A DNA stretch of 38,127 bases from Alphaproteobacteria bacterium (GTDB taxonomy: Bacteria; Pseudomonadota; Alphaproteobacteria; MPNO01; UBA2964). Shown piece after piece: positions 19,145 through 28,950 of this stretch (its first letter is position 1; every line of letters starts with the position of its first letter). Location of the stretch: contig WHUE01000039.1 of assembly GCA_009377375.1 (NCBI GenBank), positions 1-38,127 on the forward strand, in the 5' to 3' direction. The translations under genes and the position numbers were made by a program. Under the pieces are notes generated by a model. The model did no database searches. It was not told the origin of the DNA and was given only the letters and a program-made list of their open reading frames with translations.

Positions 19145-19758
19145 CAGATTCCGCTCCCCGGCTGGACCTTCTTGATCTCCACCGAATCCTCGCGTCGCCG
19201 GGCGAGCTGGGTGGCGATACGCTGCTTCTTCACGCCTTCGCGGCTGCGCAGCGTCAGCACGATGGCGCCGACCATGGCGACCAGCAGCACCATGCCGGCT
19301 GCCTGGAACAGGTAGATGTAATCCGTGTACAGAATCCGCCCTATCGCGTGCGTATTGGTGAGCTGGTCGATCGGCGGCGTCGGGTGCGCGCGGACCTCGC
19401 CGACCTGGGGCGAGATCAGCCAGCCCACGACGATGGTCAGCAGCTCGGCGAGGAGGACGACGCCGATCAGCCCGCCCATGGGCAGGTATTGCAGGAAGCC
19501 GTGCCGGAGCTCCGAGAAGCTGATGTCGAGCATCATCACCACGAACAGGAACAGCACCGCCACCGCGCCGACATAGACGACGACCAGGATCATGGCGATG
19601 AACTCCGCCCCCATCAGGACGAAGAGCCCCGCCGCGTTGAAAAACGCGAGAATCAGGAACAGCACGGAATGCACCGGGTTGCGCGCGGAAATCACCATGA
19701 CAGCGGAAGCCACGGCAATTGCGGCGAACATGTAGAAGGCGAGGCCCTGAACGATCAT
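19144..19758 (-). CDS. nuoJ: NADH:quinone oxidoreductase subunit J
   Basis: A 204-residue five-helix membrane subunit of complex I. Typical segments are [20 protein letters not shown] and [25 protein letters not shown], which includes the helix with a pi-bulge known to move during turnover in the family. The C-terminal tail after [12 protein letters not shown] is basic and polar, as in relatives. It lies 76 bases after nuoI, the longest gap within the J-to-N part of the operon; that gap is GC-rich with no recognised signal. Confidence 0.95.
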   Translation of the reverse strand: MIVQGLAFYMFAAIAVASAVMVISARNPVHSVLFLILAFFNAAGLFVLMGAEFIAMILVVVYVGAVAVLFLFVVMMLDISFSELRHGFLQYLPMGGLIGVVLLAELLTIVVGWLISPQVGEVRAHPTPPIDQLTNTHAIGRILYTDYIYLFQAAGMVLLVAMVGAIVLTLRSREGVKKQRIATQLARRREDSVEIKKVQPGSGI

Positions 19759-19834
19759 GCCCGGCCCCTGCCCCGCCGGGTGCGGCGTGCGCTGTTATCG
19801 TGTCCGTTCAATGCCCCGGCCCCTTCCCCGGTTC

Positions 19835-20323
19835 CTATCGGTATGGCGCGTCGGCGACGAGCCGGTCCGCGATCTCGGTCTCCCAGCGGTCGCCGTTCGC
19901 CAGCAGCTTGTCCTTGTTGTACATCAGCTCCTCGCGGGTTTCCGTGGCGAACTCGAAATTCGGCCCCTCGACGATCGCGTCGACGGGGCACGATTCCTCA
20001 CACAGCCCGCAATAGATGCACTTGGTCATGTCGATGTCGTAGCGCGTGGTCCGCCGGCTGCCGTCGGCCCGCGGCTCCGCCTCGATGGTGATGGCGAGCG
20101 CCGGACAGATCGCCTCGCACAGCTTGCAGGCGATGCAGCGCTCCTCGCCGTTCGGGTAGCGGCGCAGCGCGTGCTCGCCCCGGAAGCGCGGGCTCAGCGG
20201 TCCCTTCTCGAACGGGTAGTTGAGCGTCACCTTCGGTTTGAAGAAGTAACGCAGCGTCAGCGCCATGCCCGAGATCAGCTCGATCAGCAGCAGGCTGCGC
20301 GCGGATCTGTCGATCATGCCCAT
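19835..20323 (-). CDS. nuoI: NADH:quinone oxidoreductase subunit I (two [4Fe-4S] clusters)
   Basis: A 162-residue ferredoxin-like subunit at the base of the peripheral arm of complex I, carrying clusters N6a and N6b. The cysteines are C63, C66, C69, C73 ([12 protein letters not shown]) and C102, C105, C108, C112 ([12 protein letters not shown]). An amphipathic N-terminal helix [20 protein letters not shown] anchors it to the membrane. The C-terminal [16 protein letters not shown] is typical of Alphaproteobacteria. Start ATG is at 20323; a gap of 31 bases separates it from the inserted LTXXQ gene. Confidence 0.97.
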   Translation of the reverse strand: MGMIDRSARSLLLIELISGMALTLRYFFKPKVTLNYPFEKGPLSPRFRGEHALRRYPNGEERCIACKLCEAICPALAITIEAEPRADGSRRTTRYDIDMTKCIYCGLCEESCPVDAIVEGPNFEFATETREELMYNKDKLLANGDRWETEIADRLVADAPYR

Positions 20324-20354
20324 GGCTCAGCCACCGTCCTTCGTCCGGGTTGAC

Positions 20355-20918
20355 TCAGTGTGCATGGCCCTGTCCCCGGCCTTCGCCGTCCGCGCTCGGC
20401 CCGGAATAGCCCCGCAGGCGCGCGTAGTCGGCCCGTTGTGCCTCGGTCAGAAGCCTGTGCGTCTCGATATGGTAGCGCAGATGCGTCGCCCGCAGCGCGC
20501 CCTCCGTCTCCGCGGCGGCGGCAACGGTGCGGCTGAGCTCATCCGGCGTCGCCCGCCCCTCGGCGAACAGGCGTTCGAGGCTGCGTTCGCGCTCCAGCAG
20601 ACGCGCCCCCAGCGGCCGCGCTTCCGCCGCCATGGCGCGGAACAACGCCTCCACCGCGGAGCGCTGGTCCGGGGTCAGGGCGAGGTCCTCCGCCAGGTCC
20701 AGAACGTGCAGCGGACCCGGGTAGCCGTTCAGCTCCGCGGCCAATGCGTAACCGGCGCCCCGGCCGATCCGCAGATCCCGCACGCGCTCGGCGGAAAGCG
20801 CCTTGATTTCCCGGTCCCGCAATTCGCTGTAGGCCGCTGTGCGGCCGGCGGACTCCGCCGCAGCCTGCGATCCCAGGGCGAGGAGGGCAACCGTTGCGGC
20901 GATAAAACCCGTTCTCAT
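20355..20918 (-). CDS. Periplasmic LTXXQ (Spy/CpxP-like) protein inserted in the nuo operon
   Basis: A 187-residue exported protein. The signal peptide is MRTGFIAATVALLALGSQAAA, followed by a mostly helical, charged mature part. Two LTXXQ-type motifs, LTPDQRS and LTEAQRADY, flank about 80 residues rich in A, E, R and L, the layout of Spy/CpxP/heavy-metal-sensor (CnrR-like) proteins, which act as periplasmic chaperones or metal-linked stress sensors. The tail GEGRGQGHAH holds two histidines that could bind metal (inference). The ATG at 20918 is chosen over the GTG at 20921 because GAGG stands 7 bases upstream. It begins within a few bases of the nuoH stop, so it is translated as part of the nuo mRNA. 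No complex I subunit of this kind is known to me. Confidence 0.8.
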   Translation of the reverse strand: MRTGFIAATVALLALGSQAAAESAGRTAAYSELRDREIKALSAERVRDLRIGRGAGYALAAELNGYPGPLHVLDLAEDLALTPDQRSAVEALFRAMAAEARPLGARLLERERSLERLFAEGRATPDELSRTVAAAAETEGALRATHLRYHIETHRLLTEAQRADYARLRGYSGPSADGEGRGQGHAH

Positions 20919-20922
20919 CACA

Positions 20923-21939
20923 TCACCTCGGCAGGGGCGTCCAGCCCGTCGCGACCAGCACCCCCGCCGTCAGCACGACCCAGAGCAGCGAGAACGGCAG
21001 AAACACCTTCCACCCCAGCCGCATGAGTTGGTCGTAGCGGTAGCGCGGGAAGGTCGCGCGCACCCAGAGGAAGCAGAACAGCACCAGCGCGATCTTGGCG
21101 GCGAACCAGATGGGGCCGGGTATCCAGTTGAACGGCGCGATATCCATCGGCGGCAGCCAGCCGCCGAGGAACAGCACCGCCGTCATGCCGCTCATCAGGA
21201 TCATGTTCGCGTATTCGCCGAGGAAGAACAGCGCGAACGTCATCGACGAATATTCGACGTTGTAGCCGGACACCAGCTCCGCCTCGGCTTCCGGCAGATC
21301 GAACGGCGCACGGTTGGTTTCTGCCAGCGCCGAGATGAAGAAGATCACGAACATCGGCAGCAGCGGAATGAAGAACCAGACCGTCTTCTGCGCCAGCACG
21401 ATGTCGGACAGGTTCAGCGACCCCACGCAGAGCAGCACCGTGATGATGACGAAGCCGATGGACACTTCGTAGGACACCATTTGCGCCGCCGAGCGCAGCG
21501 CGCCCAGGAACGGATAGATCGAGTTGGACGCCCACCCGGCCATGATGATGCCGTACACGCCGAGCGAGGAAATGGCGAACAGGTAGAGAATGCCGACATT
21601 GATATCTGCGAGCACCAGCCCCGCGTCGAACGGGATCACCGCCCAGGCGACCAGGCTCAGGACGAAGGTGATCATCGGGGCGGCGAGGAACACGATGCTG
21701 TTCGCCCCGGTCGGCAGCACGGTTTCCTTGAACAGCAGCTTGAGCCCGTCGGCCAGCGGCTGCAACAGCCCGAACGGCCCCACCACGTTGGGCCCCTTGC
21801 GGAGCTGCATCGCCGCGATCACCTTGCGCTCGGCCAGCGTCAGATAGGCGACGGCGCCGAGCAGCGGCAGCACGATGGCCAGGATCTGCCCGACGATGAT
21901 GACCGTCGGCAGCGCATATCCGCTCCAGAAGTCAGCCAT
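20923..21939 (-). CDS. nuoH: NADH:quinone oxidoreductase subunit H
   Basis: A 338-residue membrane subunit (eight or so helices) that forms much of the quinone cavity between the peripheral and membrane arms. Signatures are [27 protein letters not shown] (split here as [19 protein letters not shown] and PNVVGPFG), [20 protein letters not shown], and [20 protein letters not shown]. The ATG at 21939 overlaps the nuoG stop by 8 bases. An in-frame upstream start at 22008 would lie within nuoG and is rejected. Confidence 0.96.
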   Translation of the reverse strand: MADFWSGYALPTVIIVGQILAIVLPLLGAVAYLTLAERKVIAAMQLRKGPNVVGPFGLLQPLADGLKLLFKETVLPTGANSIVFLAAPMITFVLSLVAWAVIPFDAGLVLADINVGILYLFAISSLGVYGIIMAGWASNSIYPFLGALRSAAQMVSYEVSIGFVIITVLLCVGSLNLSDIVLAQKTVWFFIPLLPMFVIFFISALAETNRAPFDLPEAEAELVSGYNVEYSSMTFALFFLGEYANMILMSGMTAVLFLGGWLPPMDIAPFNWIPGPIWFAAKIALVLFCFLWVRATFPRYRYDQLMRLGWKVFLPFSLLWVVLTAGVLVATGWTPLPR

Positions 21940-23998
21940 CGGTGCCCGTCGCCTCCCTGCCGAGGCCGAGCACGGCGCGGCTGCATGCCGCCATGGTCTC
22001 GGACGCACGGCTGACCGGGTCGGTCATGTAGAAATTCGCGATCGGCGTCGCGAAGGACGCATCGTCCATCGCTCCGGCGGTGCCGAACGCGCCCCATTCG
22101 GCCGGAACCGCCAGGCCGATCTCGTCGAAGACCGGGCTGATGCCCGCCATGCGGCGGCGCAGCGCGAAAATGTCGTCGTACGGCAGCTTGCAGCCGAGCG
22201 GGTCGGACAGCGCCCGCAGGATCGTCCAGTCCTCGCGCGCCTCGCCCGGCGGGAACACGGCGCGCCGGCCCCGCTGCGCGCGGCCCTCGGTGTTGACGTA
22301 GGTCGCGTTCTTCTCGGTGTAGGCCGCTCCCGGCAGGATGACGTCGGCGCGGTGGGCGCCGGCGTCGCCGTGGTGCCCCTGATAGATCACGAAGGCCTTG
22401 CCCAGCCTTTCCATCGGAATCTCGTCGGCGCCCAGCAGGTACACGGCGTCGATCTCGCCCTTCGAGGCCCCGTCGAGGATGCTGGCGACGTCGCGACCGC
22501 CCATCCCCGGCAGCAGACCGAGCTCAAGCCCGCCGACGCGCGCGGCGGCACGGTGCAGCACGTTGAAGCCGTTCCAGTCGTCCGTCACCGCGCCGCAATC
22601 CTCCGCGATCTTCCGCGCTGCGGCGAGAACGGCGGCGCCGTCGGCGCGCGCCAGCGCGCCCTGACCGACGACGATCATCGGCTTCTCTGCAGCCTTCAGC
22701 GTCCCGCAGAACGGGTGACTGCCGTCGGCGATCTCCTTCAGCGTCTGGGGCCCGGCGCCGAGATGCTCCGTGCTGTATGTGAGATCGATATTCGGCCCCA
22801 CGACGCCCGCCTTGAACCCGCCGCGCAGCCAGCGCTTGCGGATGCGGGCGTTGATGATGGGCGCTTCCCGCCGCGGGTCGCTGCCGACGATCAGCACCGC
22901 GTCGGCGTTCTCGATGCCGGCGATGGTGGTGTTGAACAGCCAGCCGGACCGGGCGCCGCCACCGAGCGCGGCGCCGTCCTGGCGGCAATCGACGTTGGGC
23001 GAGCCCAGCCCCTCCATCAGATCCTTCAGCGCGCACATCGCCTCGGCGTCGGCCAGGTCGCCGGCGATGGCAGCGATCTTCGCGCCATCCATGCCGCGCA
23101 GACGGCTCACTATGGCGGCGAAGGCCTCGTCCCAGTTCGCCGGCGACAGCGCGCCGTCGCGCCTGACGAACGGCGTGTCCAGCCGCTGTCGGCGCAGCCC
23201 GTCGCAGGCGTAGCGGGTCTTGTCGGATATCCACTCCTCGTTGATATCCTCGTTCAGCACCGGCAGCACCCGCATGACTGCGGTGCCGCGCGTATCGACG
23301 CGGATGTTGCTGCCGACGGCGTCCATCACGTCCACCGTCTCGGTCCGCGCCAGCTCCCACGGCCGGGCCGCGAAGGCATAGGGCTTGGAGGTGAGCGCGC
23401 CGACGGGGCAGAGATCGATGATGTTGGCGGAGAGCTCGGAGGTCAGGCATTTCTCGATGTAGGTGCCGACCTCCATATGTTCGCCGCGTCCGGTGGCGCC
23501 CATCTCCTCCACTCCCGCGACCTCGGTCGAGAAGCGGATGCAGCGGGTGCAGTGGATGCAGCGCGTCATATGGGTCTCGACCAGCGGTCCGAGATCCTTG
23601 TCCTTCACCGCGCGCTTGTTCTCGTCGAAGCGCGACCGGCCGACGCCATAGGCCATCGACTGGTCCTGGAGGTCGCATTCGCCGCCCTGATCGCAGATCG
23701 GACAGTCGAGCGGGTGGTTGATGAGCAGGAATTCCATCACCCCCTCGCGCGCCTTGCGCACCATCGGGGTGTTGGTGAACACCTCCTGCCCCTCGGCGAC
23801 CGGCATAGCGCAGCTCGCCGCCGGCTTCGGCGGGCCCGGCTTCAGCTCGACCAGGCACATGCGACAGTTGCCCGCCACCGACAGACGCTCGTGATAGCAG
23901 AAGCGTGGGATCTCGACCCCGGCAAGCTCGCAGGCCTGCAGGACGTTGAGTCCGGCCGGGACCTCGATCTCTTTTCCGTCGATTTTCAGCTTGGGCAT
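21932..23998 (-). CDS. nuoG: NADH:quinone oxidoreductase subunit G
   Basis: A 688-residue iron-sulfur subunit of the peripheral arm. Ligands are clear: [2Fe-2S] at C34, C45, C48, C63; [4Fe-4S] with histidine ligand at H95, C99, C102, C108; and [4Fe-4S] at C147, C150, C153, C197. The remaining part is the molybdopterin-oxidoreductase-like domain ([20 protein letters not shown] onward), shorter than in E. coli and similar to the mitochondrial 75-kDa subunit, without the ligands of an extra N7 cluster in the part inspected. It starts 22 bases after nuoF. Confidence 0.96.
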   Translation of the reverse strand: MPKLKIDGKEIEVPAGLNVLQACELAGVEIPRFCYHERLSVAGNCRMCLVELKPGPPKPAASCAMPVAEGQEVFTNTPMVRKAREGVMEFLLINHPLDCPICDQGGECDLQDQSMAYGVGRSRFDENKRAVKDKDLGPLVETHMTRCIHCTRCIRFSTEVAGVEEMGATGRGEHMEVGTYIEKCLTSELSANIIDLCPVGALTSKPYAFAARPWELARTETVDVMDAVGSNIRVDTRGTAVMRVLPVLNEDINEEWISDKTRYACDGLRRQRLDTPFVRRDGALSPANWDEAFAAIVSRLRGMDGAKIAAIAGDLADAEAMCALKDLMEGLGSPNVDCRQDGAALGGGARSGWLFNTTIAGIENADAVLIVGSDPRREAPIINARIRKRWLRGGFKAGVVGPNIDLTYSTEHLGAGPQTLKEIADGSHPFCGTLKAAEKPMIVVGQGALARADGAAVLAAARKIAEDCGAVTDDWNGFNVLHRAAARVGGLELGLLPGMGGRDVASILDGASKGEIDAVYLLGADEIPMERLGKAFVIYQGHHGDAGAHRADVILPGAAYTEKNATYVNTEGRAQRGRRAVFPPGEAREDWTILRALSDPLGCKLPYDDIFALRRRMAGISPVFDEIGLAVPAEWGAFGTAGAMDDASFATPIANFYMTDPVSRASETMAACSRAVLGLGREATGTDG

Positions 23999-24020
23999 GA
24001 TCTGTTTCCCGATCCGGCGC

Positions 24021-25313
24021 CTATGCCGCCTGGATCCTGGAATGGGTCTTGCGGTCGACGATGCGCTGCTCGATCTCGTCCCGGAAATGACGGACCAGGC
24101 CCTGGATCGGCCAGGCCGCCGCGTCGCCGAGCGCGCAGATGGTGTGGCCCTCGACCTGCTTGGTCACGTCGAGCAACGCGTCGATCTCTGCGATCTCCGC
24201 GTCGCCGCGCACGAGTCGCTCCATCACGCGCCACATCCAGCCGGTGCCTTCGCGGCACGGCGTGCACTGGCCGCAGCTCTCATGCATGTAGAACTTGGAA
24301 AGGCGGGCTATGGCGGCAACCACGTCGGTGGACTTGTCCATCACGATCACCGCCGCGGTGCCCAGCCCCGATTTCACCTCGCGCAGCGCGTCGAAATCCA
24401 TCAGCACGCTGTCGCAGGTCGACTTGGGCAGCAGCGGCACCGAGGCGCCGCCGGGGATGACGGCCTTCAGATTGTTCCAGCCGCCGCGGACCCCGCCGGC
24501 ATGTTTCTCGATCAGCTCCTTCAGCGGGATCGACATCTCCTCTTCCACGTTGCAGGGGTTGTTCACGTGGCCGGAGATGCAGAAGACCTTGGTGCCGGTG
24601 TTGTTCTCGCGCCCGAACCCGGCGAACCACGAGGCACCGCGCCGGCAGATCGCCGGCGCGACCGCGATGGTCTCGACATTGTTGATCGTCGTGGGGCAGC
24701 CGTACAGGCCCATGGCCGCGGGGAACGGCGGCTTGATGCGCGGCTGGCCCTTCTTGCCCTCGAGGCTTTCCAGCATCGCGGTTTCCTCGCCGCAGATATA
24801 GGCTCCGGCGCCGCGATGCACGACCACGTCCATCGCCCAGCCGGAGCCGCAGGCGTCCTTGCCGAGCAGGCCCGCCTCGTAAGCCTCGTCGACCGCCGCC
24901 TGCAGCACCTGCGCCTCGCGCACGAATTCGCCACGGATATAGATGAACGCCGTATGCACCCCCATCGCGAAGCCGGCGACCAGGCAGCCCTCGACAAGCT
25001 TGTGGGGATCGTGGCGGATGATGTCGCGGTCCTTGCAGGTGCCCGGTTCGGATTCGTCGGCGTTGACCACCAGGTAGTGCGGCCGCTTCTCGTCGACCTC
25101 CTTGGGCATGAAGGACCACTTCATCCCGGCGGGGAAGCCGGCGCCGCCGCGACCGCGCAGCCCCGACTGCTTGACCTCCTCGACGATCCACTCACGCCCC
25201 TTCCCGAGGATCGCACGCGTGTCGTCCCAGTCGCCGCGGCTGCGCGCGCCGTCCAGCCGCCAGTCGTGAACGCCGTAGAGGTTGGTGAAGATGCGGTCCT
25301 TGTCCTGCAGCAT
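24021..25313 (-). CDS. nuoF: NADH:quinone oxidoreductase subunit F (NADH- and FMN-binding)
   Basis: The 430-residue electron-entry subunit, which oxidises NADH through FMN. It has the NADH/FMN loop [18 protein letters not shown] (51-68), [14 protein letters not shown] (84-97), [19 protein letters not shown], and the N3 [4Fe-4S] ligands C347, C350, C353 ([12 protein letters not shown]) with C393. The ATG at 25313 shares one base with the nuoE stop (TGATG). Normal size; it forms the NADH dehydrogenase module with NuoE and NuoG. Confidence 0.97.
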   Translation of the reverse strand: MLQDKDRIFTNLYGVHDWRLDGARSRGDWDDTRAILGKGREWIVEEVKQSGLRGRGGAGFPAGMKWSFMPKEVDEKRPHYLVVNADESEPGTCKDRDIIRHDPHKLVEGCLVAGFAMGVHTAFIYIRGEFVREAQVLQAAVDEAYEAGLLGKDACGSGWAMDVVVHRGAGAYICGEETAMLESLEGKKGQPRIKPPFPAAMGLYGCPTTINNVETIAVAPAICRRGASWFAGFGRENNTGTKVFCISGHVNNPCNVEEEMSIPLKELIEKHAGGVRGGWNNLKAVIPGGASVPLLPKSTCDSVLMDFDALREVKSGLGTAAVIVMDKSTDVVAAIARLSKFYMHESCGQCTPCREGTGWMWRVMERLVRGDAEIAEIDALLDVTKQVEGHTICALGDAAAWPIQGLVRHFRDEIEQRIVDRKTHSRIQAA

Positions 25314-25915
25314 CAGCGCGCTTCCTTGGCCGTCTTGGCGGTGAGCGTGGTCAGTCCGGGCGCCGGGGCCGATGTCTGTCGGCCGCTCTGCGAGCCGGGT
25401 TTCGGCGCCTCGCCGCGCTTGAAGGCGTCCAGCACCGCCTTCAGTTTCTCCGGATCCAGGTCCTCGTAATAATCGTCGTCGATCCAGACGATGGGAGCGT
25501 TGACACAGGCGCCGAGGCATTCGAATTCGGACAGGGAATACTGCCCGTCCTCGGTGGTCTCGCCCACACGGATACCCAGCTCCGCCTCGCAGGTCTTCAC
25601 CAGATCGGCGCTGCCGCGCAGCCAGCACGGCGTCGTGGTGCAGACGCGCACCTCATGCGTTCCGCGCGGGCGGTCGTAATACATCTCGTAGAACGTGACG
25701 ACCTCGTAGACACGGATTGGCGCCATCGACAGCCGCTCCGCCACGTGATCCATCGCCACGCGCGGCAGCCAGCCGCCGCACTGCCGCTGTGCGATATCGA
25801 GCAGTGCCAGCACCGCGCTTGCCTGCCGTCCTTCGGGATAGCGGGCGACGGCCTTGTCCGCCTCGGCCTCGTTCTCGGGCGTAAAGGCGAAGCTTGCGGC
25901 CTGTTCGACGTTCAT
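25313..25915 (-). CDS. nuoE: NADH:quinone oxidoreductase subunit E ([2Fe-2S], thioredoxin-like)
   Basis: A 200-residue subunit of the NADH dehydrogenase module. The [2Fe-2S] N1a ligands are C92, C97, C133 and C137 ([11 protein letters not shown] and [11 protein letters not shown]). [12 protein letters not shown] precedes the fold core. About 35 residues at the C-terminus (from [16 protein letters not shown] onward) are low-complexity and rich in K, A, T and G, an extension often seen in alphaproteobacterial NuoE. The ATG at 25915 overlaps the nuoD stop by 4 bases (ATGA). Confidence 0.96.
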   Translation of the reverse strand: MNVEQAASFAFTPENEAEADKAVARYPEGRQASAVLALLDIAQRQCGGWLPRVAMDHVAERLSMAPIRVYEVVTFYEMYYDRPRGTHEVRVCTTTPCWLRGSADLVKTCEAELGIRVGETTEDGQYSLSEFECLGACVNAPIVWIDDDYYEDLDPEKLKAVLDAFKRGEAPKPGSQSGRQTSAPAPGLTTLTAKTAKEAR

Positions 25916-27090
25916 CGGTCGATCTCCCCGAACACGATGTCCATCGAGCCCACGATGGCGACCACGTCGGCGAGCATGTGCCCCTTGCCAAGGAAGTCCG
26001 TCGCCTGAAGGAAGGCATATCCGGGCGCCCGGATATAGCAGCGATACGGCTTGTTGCTGCCGTCGGAGACCAGGTACACGCCGAACTCGCCCTTGGGCGC
26101 CTCGACCGCCGTGTAGGTCTCGCCCTCGGGTACGTGGTAGCCCTCGGTGTAGAGCTTGAAGTGATGAATCAACGCTTCCATGGACCGCTTCATCTCCGCA
26201 CGCGGCGGCGGCGACACCTTGCGGTCGGTCGTGCGCACCGGGCCGTCCGGCATCTGCTCGAGGCTCTGCCTCATGATGCGCAGCGACTGACGCATCTCCT
26301 CGATGCGGACCAGGTAGCGGTCGTAGCAGTCGCCGTTCTTGCCGATCGGCACGTCGAAATCCATCTTCTCGTACACGTCGTAGGGCTGCGACTTGCGCAG
26401 ATCCCACGGCACGCCGGAGGCGCGCAGCATGGGGCCGGAGAAGCCCCAGTCCATCGCCTGCTCCGCCGTGGCGATGCCGATATCCACCGTACGCTGCTTG
26501 AAGATGCGGTTCTCCGTCAGCAGGCTCTCGACGTCGTCGATCATCTTCGGGAAGGAATCGCAGAACGCCAGGATGTCGTCTCCGATGCCGGCGGGCATGT
26601 CGCGCGCCACGCCGCCGGGCCGGAAATAGGCCGAATGGAGCCGGGCGCCAGAGACGCGCTCGTAGAACTCCATCAGCTTCTCGCGCTCCTCGAACCACCA
26701 CAGCAGCGGCGTCATCGCGCCGACGTCCAGCGCATAGGCCGAAATGTTGAGCAGATGGTTCAGCAGCCGCGTGATCTCGGAAAACAGCACGCGGATATAC
26801 TGGCCGCGCTCCGGCACCTCGATGCCGAGCAGCTTCTCCGTCGCCAGCGCGAACGCGTGCTCCTGGCACATGGGCGAAACGTAGTCGAGCCGGTCGAAAT
26901 ACGGCACCGCCTGCAGATAGGTCTTGTACTCGATCAGCTTCTCGGTGCCGCGATGCAGCAGCCCGATATGCGGGTCCGCACGCTCCACCACCTCGCCGTC
27001 CATCTCCAGCACGAGGCGCAGCACGCCGTGCGCAGCCGGATGCTGGGGGCCGAAGTTGATCGTCAGGTTCTTGATCTCGGTCTGCGCCAT
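25912..27090 (-). CDS. nuoD: NADH:quinone oxidoreductase subunit D (49-kDa-type)
   Basis: A 392-residue subunit related to the large subunit of NiFe hydrogenases and forming the quinone-binding pocket with NuoB. It starts [20 protein letters not shown], where the [11 protein letters not shown] loop holds the quinone-contacting histidine. [39 protein letters not shown] and the C-terminal DIVFGEIDR are standard. It is a separate gene from nuoC (fused in E. coli). The ATG at 27090 shares one base with the nuoC stop. Confidence 0.97.
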   Translation of the reverse strand: MAQTEIKNLTINFGPQHPAAHGVLRLVLEMDGEVVERADPHIGLLHRGTEKLIEYKTYLQAVPYFDRLDYVSPMCQEHAFALATEKLLGIEVPERGQYIRVLFSEITRLLNHLLNISAYALDVGAMTPLLWWFEEREKLMEFYERVSGARLHSAYFRPGGVARDMPAGIGDDILAFCDSFPKMIDDVESLLTENRIFKQRTVDIGIATAEQAMDWGFSGPMLRASGVPWDLRKSQPYDVYEKMDFDVPIGKNGDCYDRYLVRIEEMRQSLRIMRQSLEQMPDGPVRTTDRKVSPPPRAEMKRSMEALIHHFKLYTEGYHVPEGETYTAVEAPKGEFGVYLVSDGSNKPYRCYIRAPGYAFLQATDFLGKGHMLADVVAIVGSMDIVFGEIDR

Positions 27091-27728
27091 CAGCCGCCGC
27101 TCTTCTTGGCGACGCCGGGCATCTCGGCGTCCTCGGCCTTTTCGTCGCCGGGCAGGATGTAGTTCGCCCCTTCCCACGGGCTCATGAAGTCGAAGCTGCG
27201 GAACTGCTGCGTGAGCTTCACGGGCTCGTAGACGACACGCTTCTGCTCCTCGTCGTAGCGCACTTCGACGAAGCCGGTCAGCGGGAAATCCTTGCGCAGC
27301 GGATGACCGTCGAAGCCGTAATCGGTCAGGATGCGGCGCAGGTCCGGATTGCCGTCGAACATCACGCCGTAAAGATCCCACACCTCGCGCTCGTACCAGC
27401 CCGCGGCGGAGAAGACGGCCGCGACGGATGGCACCACCGTATCCTCGCCGGCCCGCACCTTGACCCGGATTCGCTGGTTGTGGCGGAAGCTGAGCAAGTT
27501 GTAGACCACGTCGAATCGCTCCGCCCGCTCCGGGTAATCGGCGCCGCAGATCGCGGTGAGCTGCTTGAACAGGCAACTGGCGTCGTCGCGCAGGAAGGTC
27601 AGCAGCCGCGCCACGTGCTCGGCCGGACATAACAGGATCAGCTCGTCATGATCCTGGGTCGCGTCGAGCGCCGCTTCCGGCAGCGCGCCCGTGATATAGT
27701 CGCCGAGATCCTGAAGAGCGGGGTTCAT
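27090..27728 (-). CDS. nuoC: NADH:quinone oxidoreductase subunit C (30-kDa-type)
   Basis: A 212-residue hydrophilic subunit of the connecting module. The signature [20 protein letters not shown] followed by [20 protein letters not shown] is fully conserved in type. The C-terminal tail after [20 protein letters not shown] is short and charged. The ATG at 27728 follows nuoB after 38 bases. No cofactor is expected. Confidence 0.96.
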   Translation of the reverse strand: MNPALQDLGDYITGALPEAALDATQDHDELILLCPAEHVARLLTFLRDDASCLFKQLTAICGADYPERAERFDVVYNLLSFRHNQRIRVKVRAGEDTVVPSVAAVFSAAGWYEREVWDLYGVMFDGNPDLRRILTDYGFDGHPLRKDFPLTGFVEVRYDEEQKRVVYEPVKLTQQFRSFDFMSPWEGANYILPGDEKAEDAEMPGVAKKSGG

Positions 27729-27766
27729 GCGGTTGGCAATCGGATGCGCGACAGGTACGGGTTCGG

Positions 27767-28285
27767 TCAGCGGGCGATGGTCGAGGTGCGGCGAATCTTC
27801 TTCTGCAGCTGCATCACCCCGTACAGCAGCGCCTCCGCCGTCGGCGGACAGCCCGGCACATACACGTCGACCGGCACCACCCGGTCGCAGCCCCGCACGA
27901 CCGAATAGGAGTAATGGTAATAGCCGCCGCCATTGGCGCAGGAGCCCATGGAGATCACCCAGCGGGGCTCGGCCATCTGATCGTAGACCTTGCGCAGCGC
28001 CGGCGCCATCTTGTTGCACAGCGTGCCCGCGACGATCATGACATCGGACTGGCGCGGGCTCGGGCGGAAGACCACACCGAAACGGTCCAGGTCGTACCGG
28101 CTGGCCGCGGTGTGCATCATCTCCACAGCGCAGCAGGCGAGTCCGAACGTCATCGGCCACAGTGAGCCCGACTGCGCCCAGCTCACCAGCTTGTCGAGCG
28201 AGGCGACCACGAAACCCTTGTCGGCGATCTCGTCGGTGACGCGGGCAAGCACCGCGTTCTGGTCCGCTGCCGGGATCACTCCCAT
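27767..28285 (-). CDS. nuoB: NADH:quinone oxidoreductase subunit B (terminal cluster N2)
   Basis: A 172-residue subunit that carries the N2 [4Fe-4S] cluster, the final electron donor to quinone. Ligands are the adjacent pair C51-C52 ([12 protein letters not shown]), C116 ([12 protein letters not shown]) and C146 ([12 protein letters not shown]). The ATG at 28285 overlaps the nuoA stop by 10 bases; the longer frame upstream lies inside nuoA and does not look like this family. It is an ordinary alphaproteobacterial NuoB in length. Confidence 0.97.
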   Translation of the reverse strand: MGVIPAADQNAVLARVTDEIADKGFVVASLDKLVSWAQSGSLWPMTFGLACCAVEMMHTAASRYDLDRFGVVFRPSPRQSDVMIVAGTLCNKMAPALRKVYDQMAEPRWVISMGSCANGGGYYHYSYSVVRGCDRVVPVDVYVPGCPPTAEALLYGVMQLQKKIRRTSTIAR

Positions 28286-28641
28286 TCGAGCGCCCCTTTC
28301 TTCCACTCGTAGATGAAGCCAATGGTCAGGATGCCGAGGAACACCACCATCGACCAGAAGCCGAACAGCCCGATGGAGCCCAGCGAAATCGCCCAGGGGA
28401 ACAGGAACGCGACCTCCAGGTCGAAAATGATGAACAGGATCGCCACCAGGTAGAACCGGACGTCGAACTGGCGCCGCGCGTCGTTGAAGGGCGCGAAGCC
28501 GCATTCATAGGGCGAATCCTTTTCCCGGTCGGGCCGCTGGCGGGCGACGATCCACGATCCTCCCACCGCCGCGACGGCAAGACCCACCGCGATCATAAGA
28601 AAAATCAGGATCGGCAGATATTCGCGGAGCAGGGCTTCCAT
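28276..28641 (-). CDS. nuoA: NADH:quinone oxidoreductase subunit A
   Basis: A 121-residue membrane subunit with three helices and the conserved cysteine-bearing loop [20 protein letters not shown], which moves with catalytic state in the family. [20 protein letters not shown] contains the conserved acidic residues of the second helix. The ATG at 28641 matches the usual family start [14 protein letters not shown]; the frame upstream to 28671 adds a non-family segment. It is the first gene of the nuo operon. Confidence 0.96.
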   Translation of the reverse strand: MEALLREYLPILIFLMIAVGLAVAAVGGSWIVARQRPDREKDSPYECGFAPFNDARRQFDVRFYLVAILFIIFDLEVAFLFPWAISLGSIGLFGFWSMVVFLGILTIGFIYEWKKGALEWE

Positions 28642-28690
28642 GAAACAGCCAGATCGGTAATCGCGTTGCACGGACCGGTCGACGGCCCGG

Positions 28691-28736
28691 CCCCCGAGTC
28701 CTGGTTACAGGCCGCGGGTGGGCCCAGGCTCGGGGG
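28691..28736 (-). promoter_or_regulatory. Large hairpin in the nuo operon leader
   Basis: CCCCCGAG (28691-28698) pairs with CTCGGGGG (28729-28736), and after a single bulged base CCTGG (28700-28704) pairs with CCAGG (28724-28728), giving 13 base pairs around a 19-base loop. It is in the untranslated leader 50 bases before nuoA. No U-tract follows on either strand, so it is not a simple terminator. It may stabilise the transcript or bind a regulator (inference). Confidence 0.5.
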
Positions 28737-28820
28737 AAGACTTAAGGGATTATTAACCTTACCCGCAGGGTTTCTCCAGCCCCGCGCTGCGTCTCGCGAC
28801 GCCCGCCCGCAGCCGACCGC

Positions 28821-28849
28821 TTTATACGGTTTAGTTAGACCGATTTCAA
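28821..28849 (-). promoter_or_regulatory. Sigma-70 promoter of the nuo operon
   Basis: Minus-strand TTGAAA (28849-28844) and TATAAA (28826-28821) are separated by exactly 17 bases; each hexamer is 5 of 6 to consensus. This stands out strongly in a GC-rich region. The predicted transcript start, near 28814, gives a leader of about 170 bases before nuoA. Confidence 0.75.
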
Positions 28850-28950
28850 AGGGTTTACAGGGGGCGGCGGCAGATTGTCCGCGACGCTTTCCCGCGTGGC
28901 TGCCACGGATTAGGGTTCCTCCACGCAACCTCCACCGCCGCCGCACGCCC

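Larger units (their letters stand above)
28642..28950. other. Divergent control region between nuoA and the CoA-transferase gene
   Basis: This 309-base gap holds the nuo promoter (28821-28849), about 170 bases of nuo leader, and a large hairpin (28691-28736). A short AT-rich patch (28741-28760) lies between promoter and hairpin. For the plus-strand CoA-transferase gene I see no convincing promoter or Shine-Dalgarno. Confidence 0.6.

Noticed and set aside
28666-28950. N-terminal extension of the CoA-transferase (frame open back to 28666)
   Set aside because: It would cross the nuo promoter and leader hairpin, and its product is unlike the family; the ATG at 28951 is preferred.
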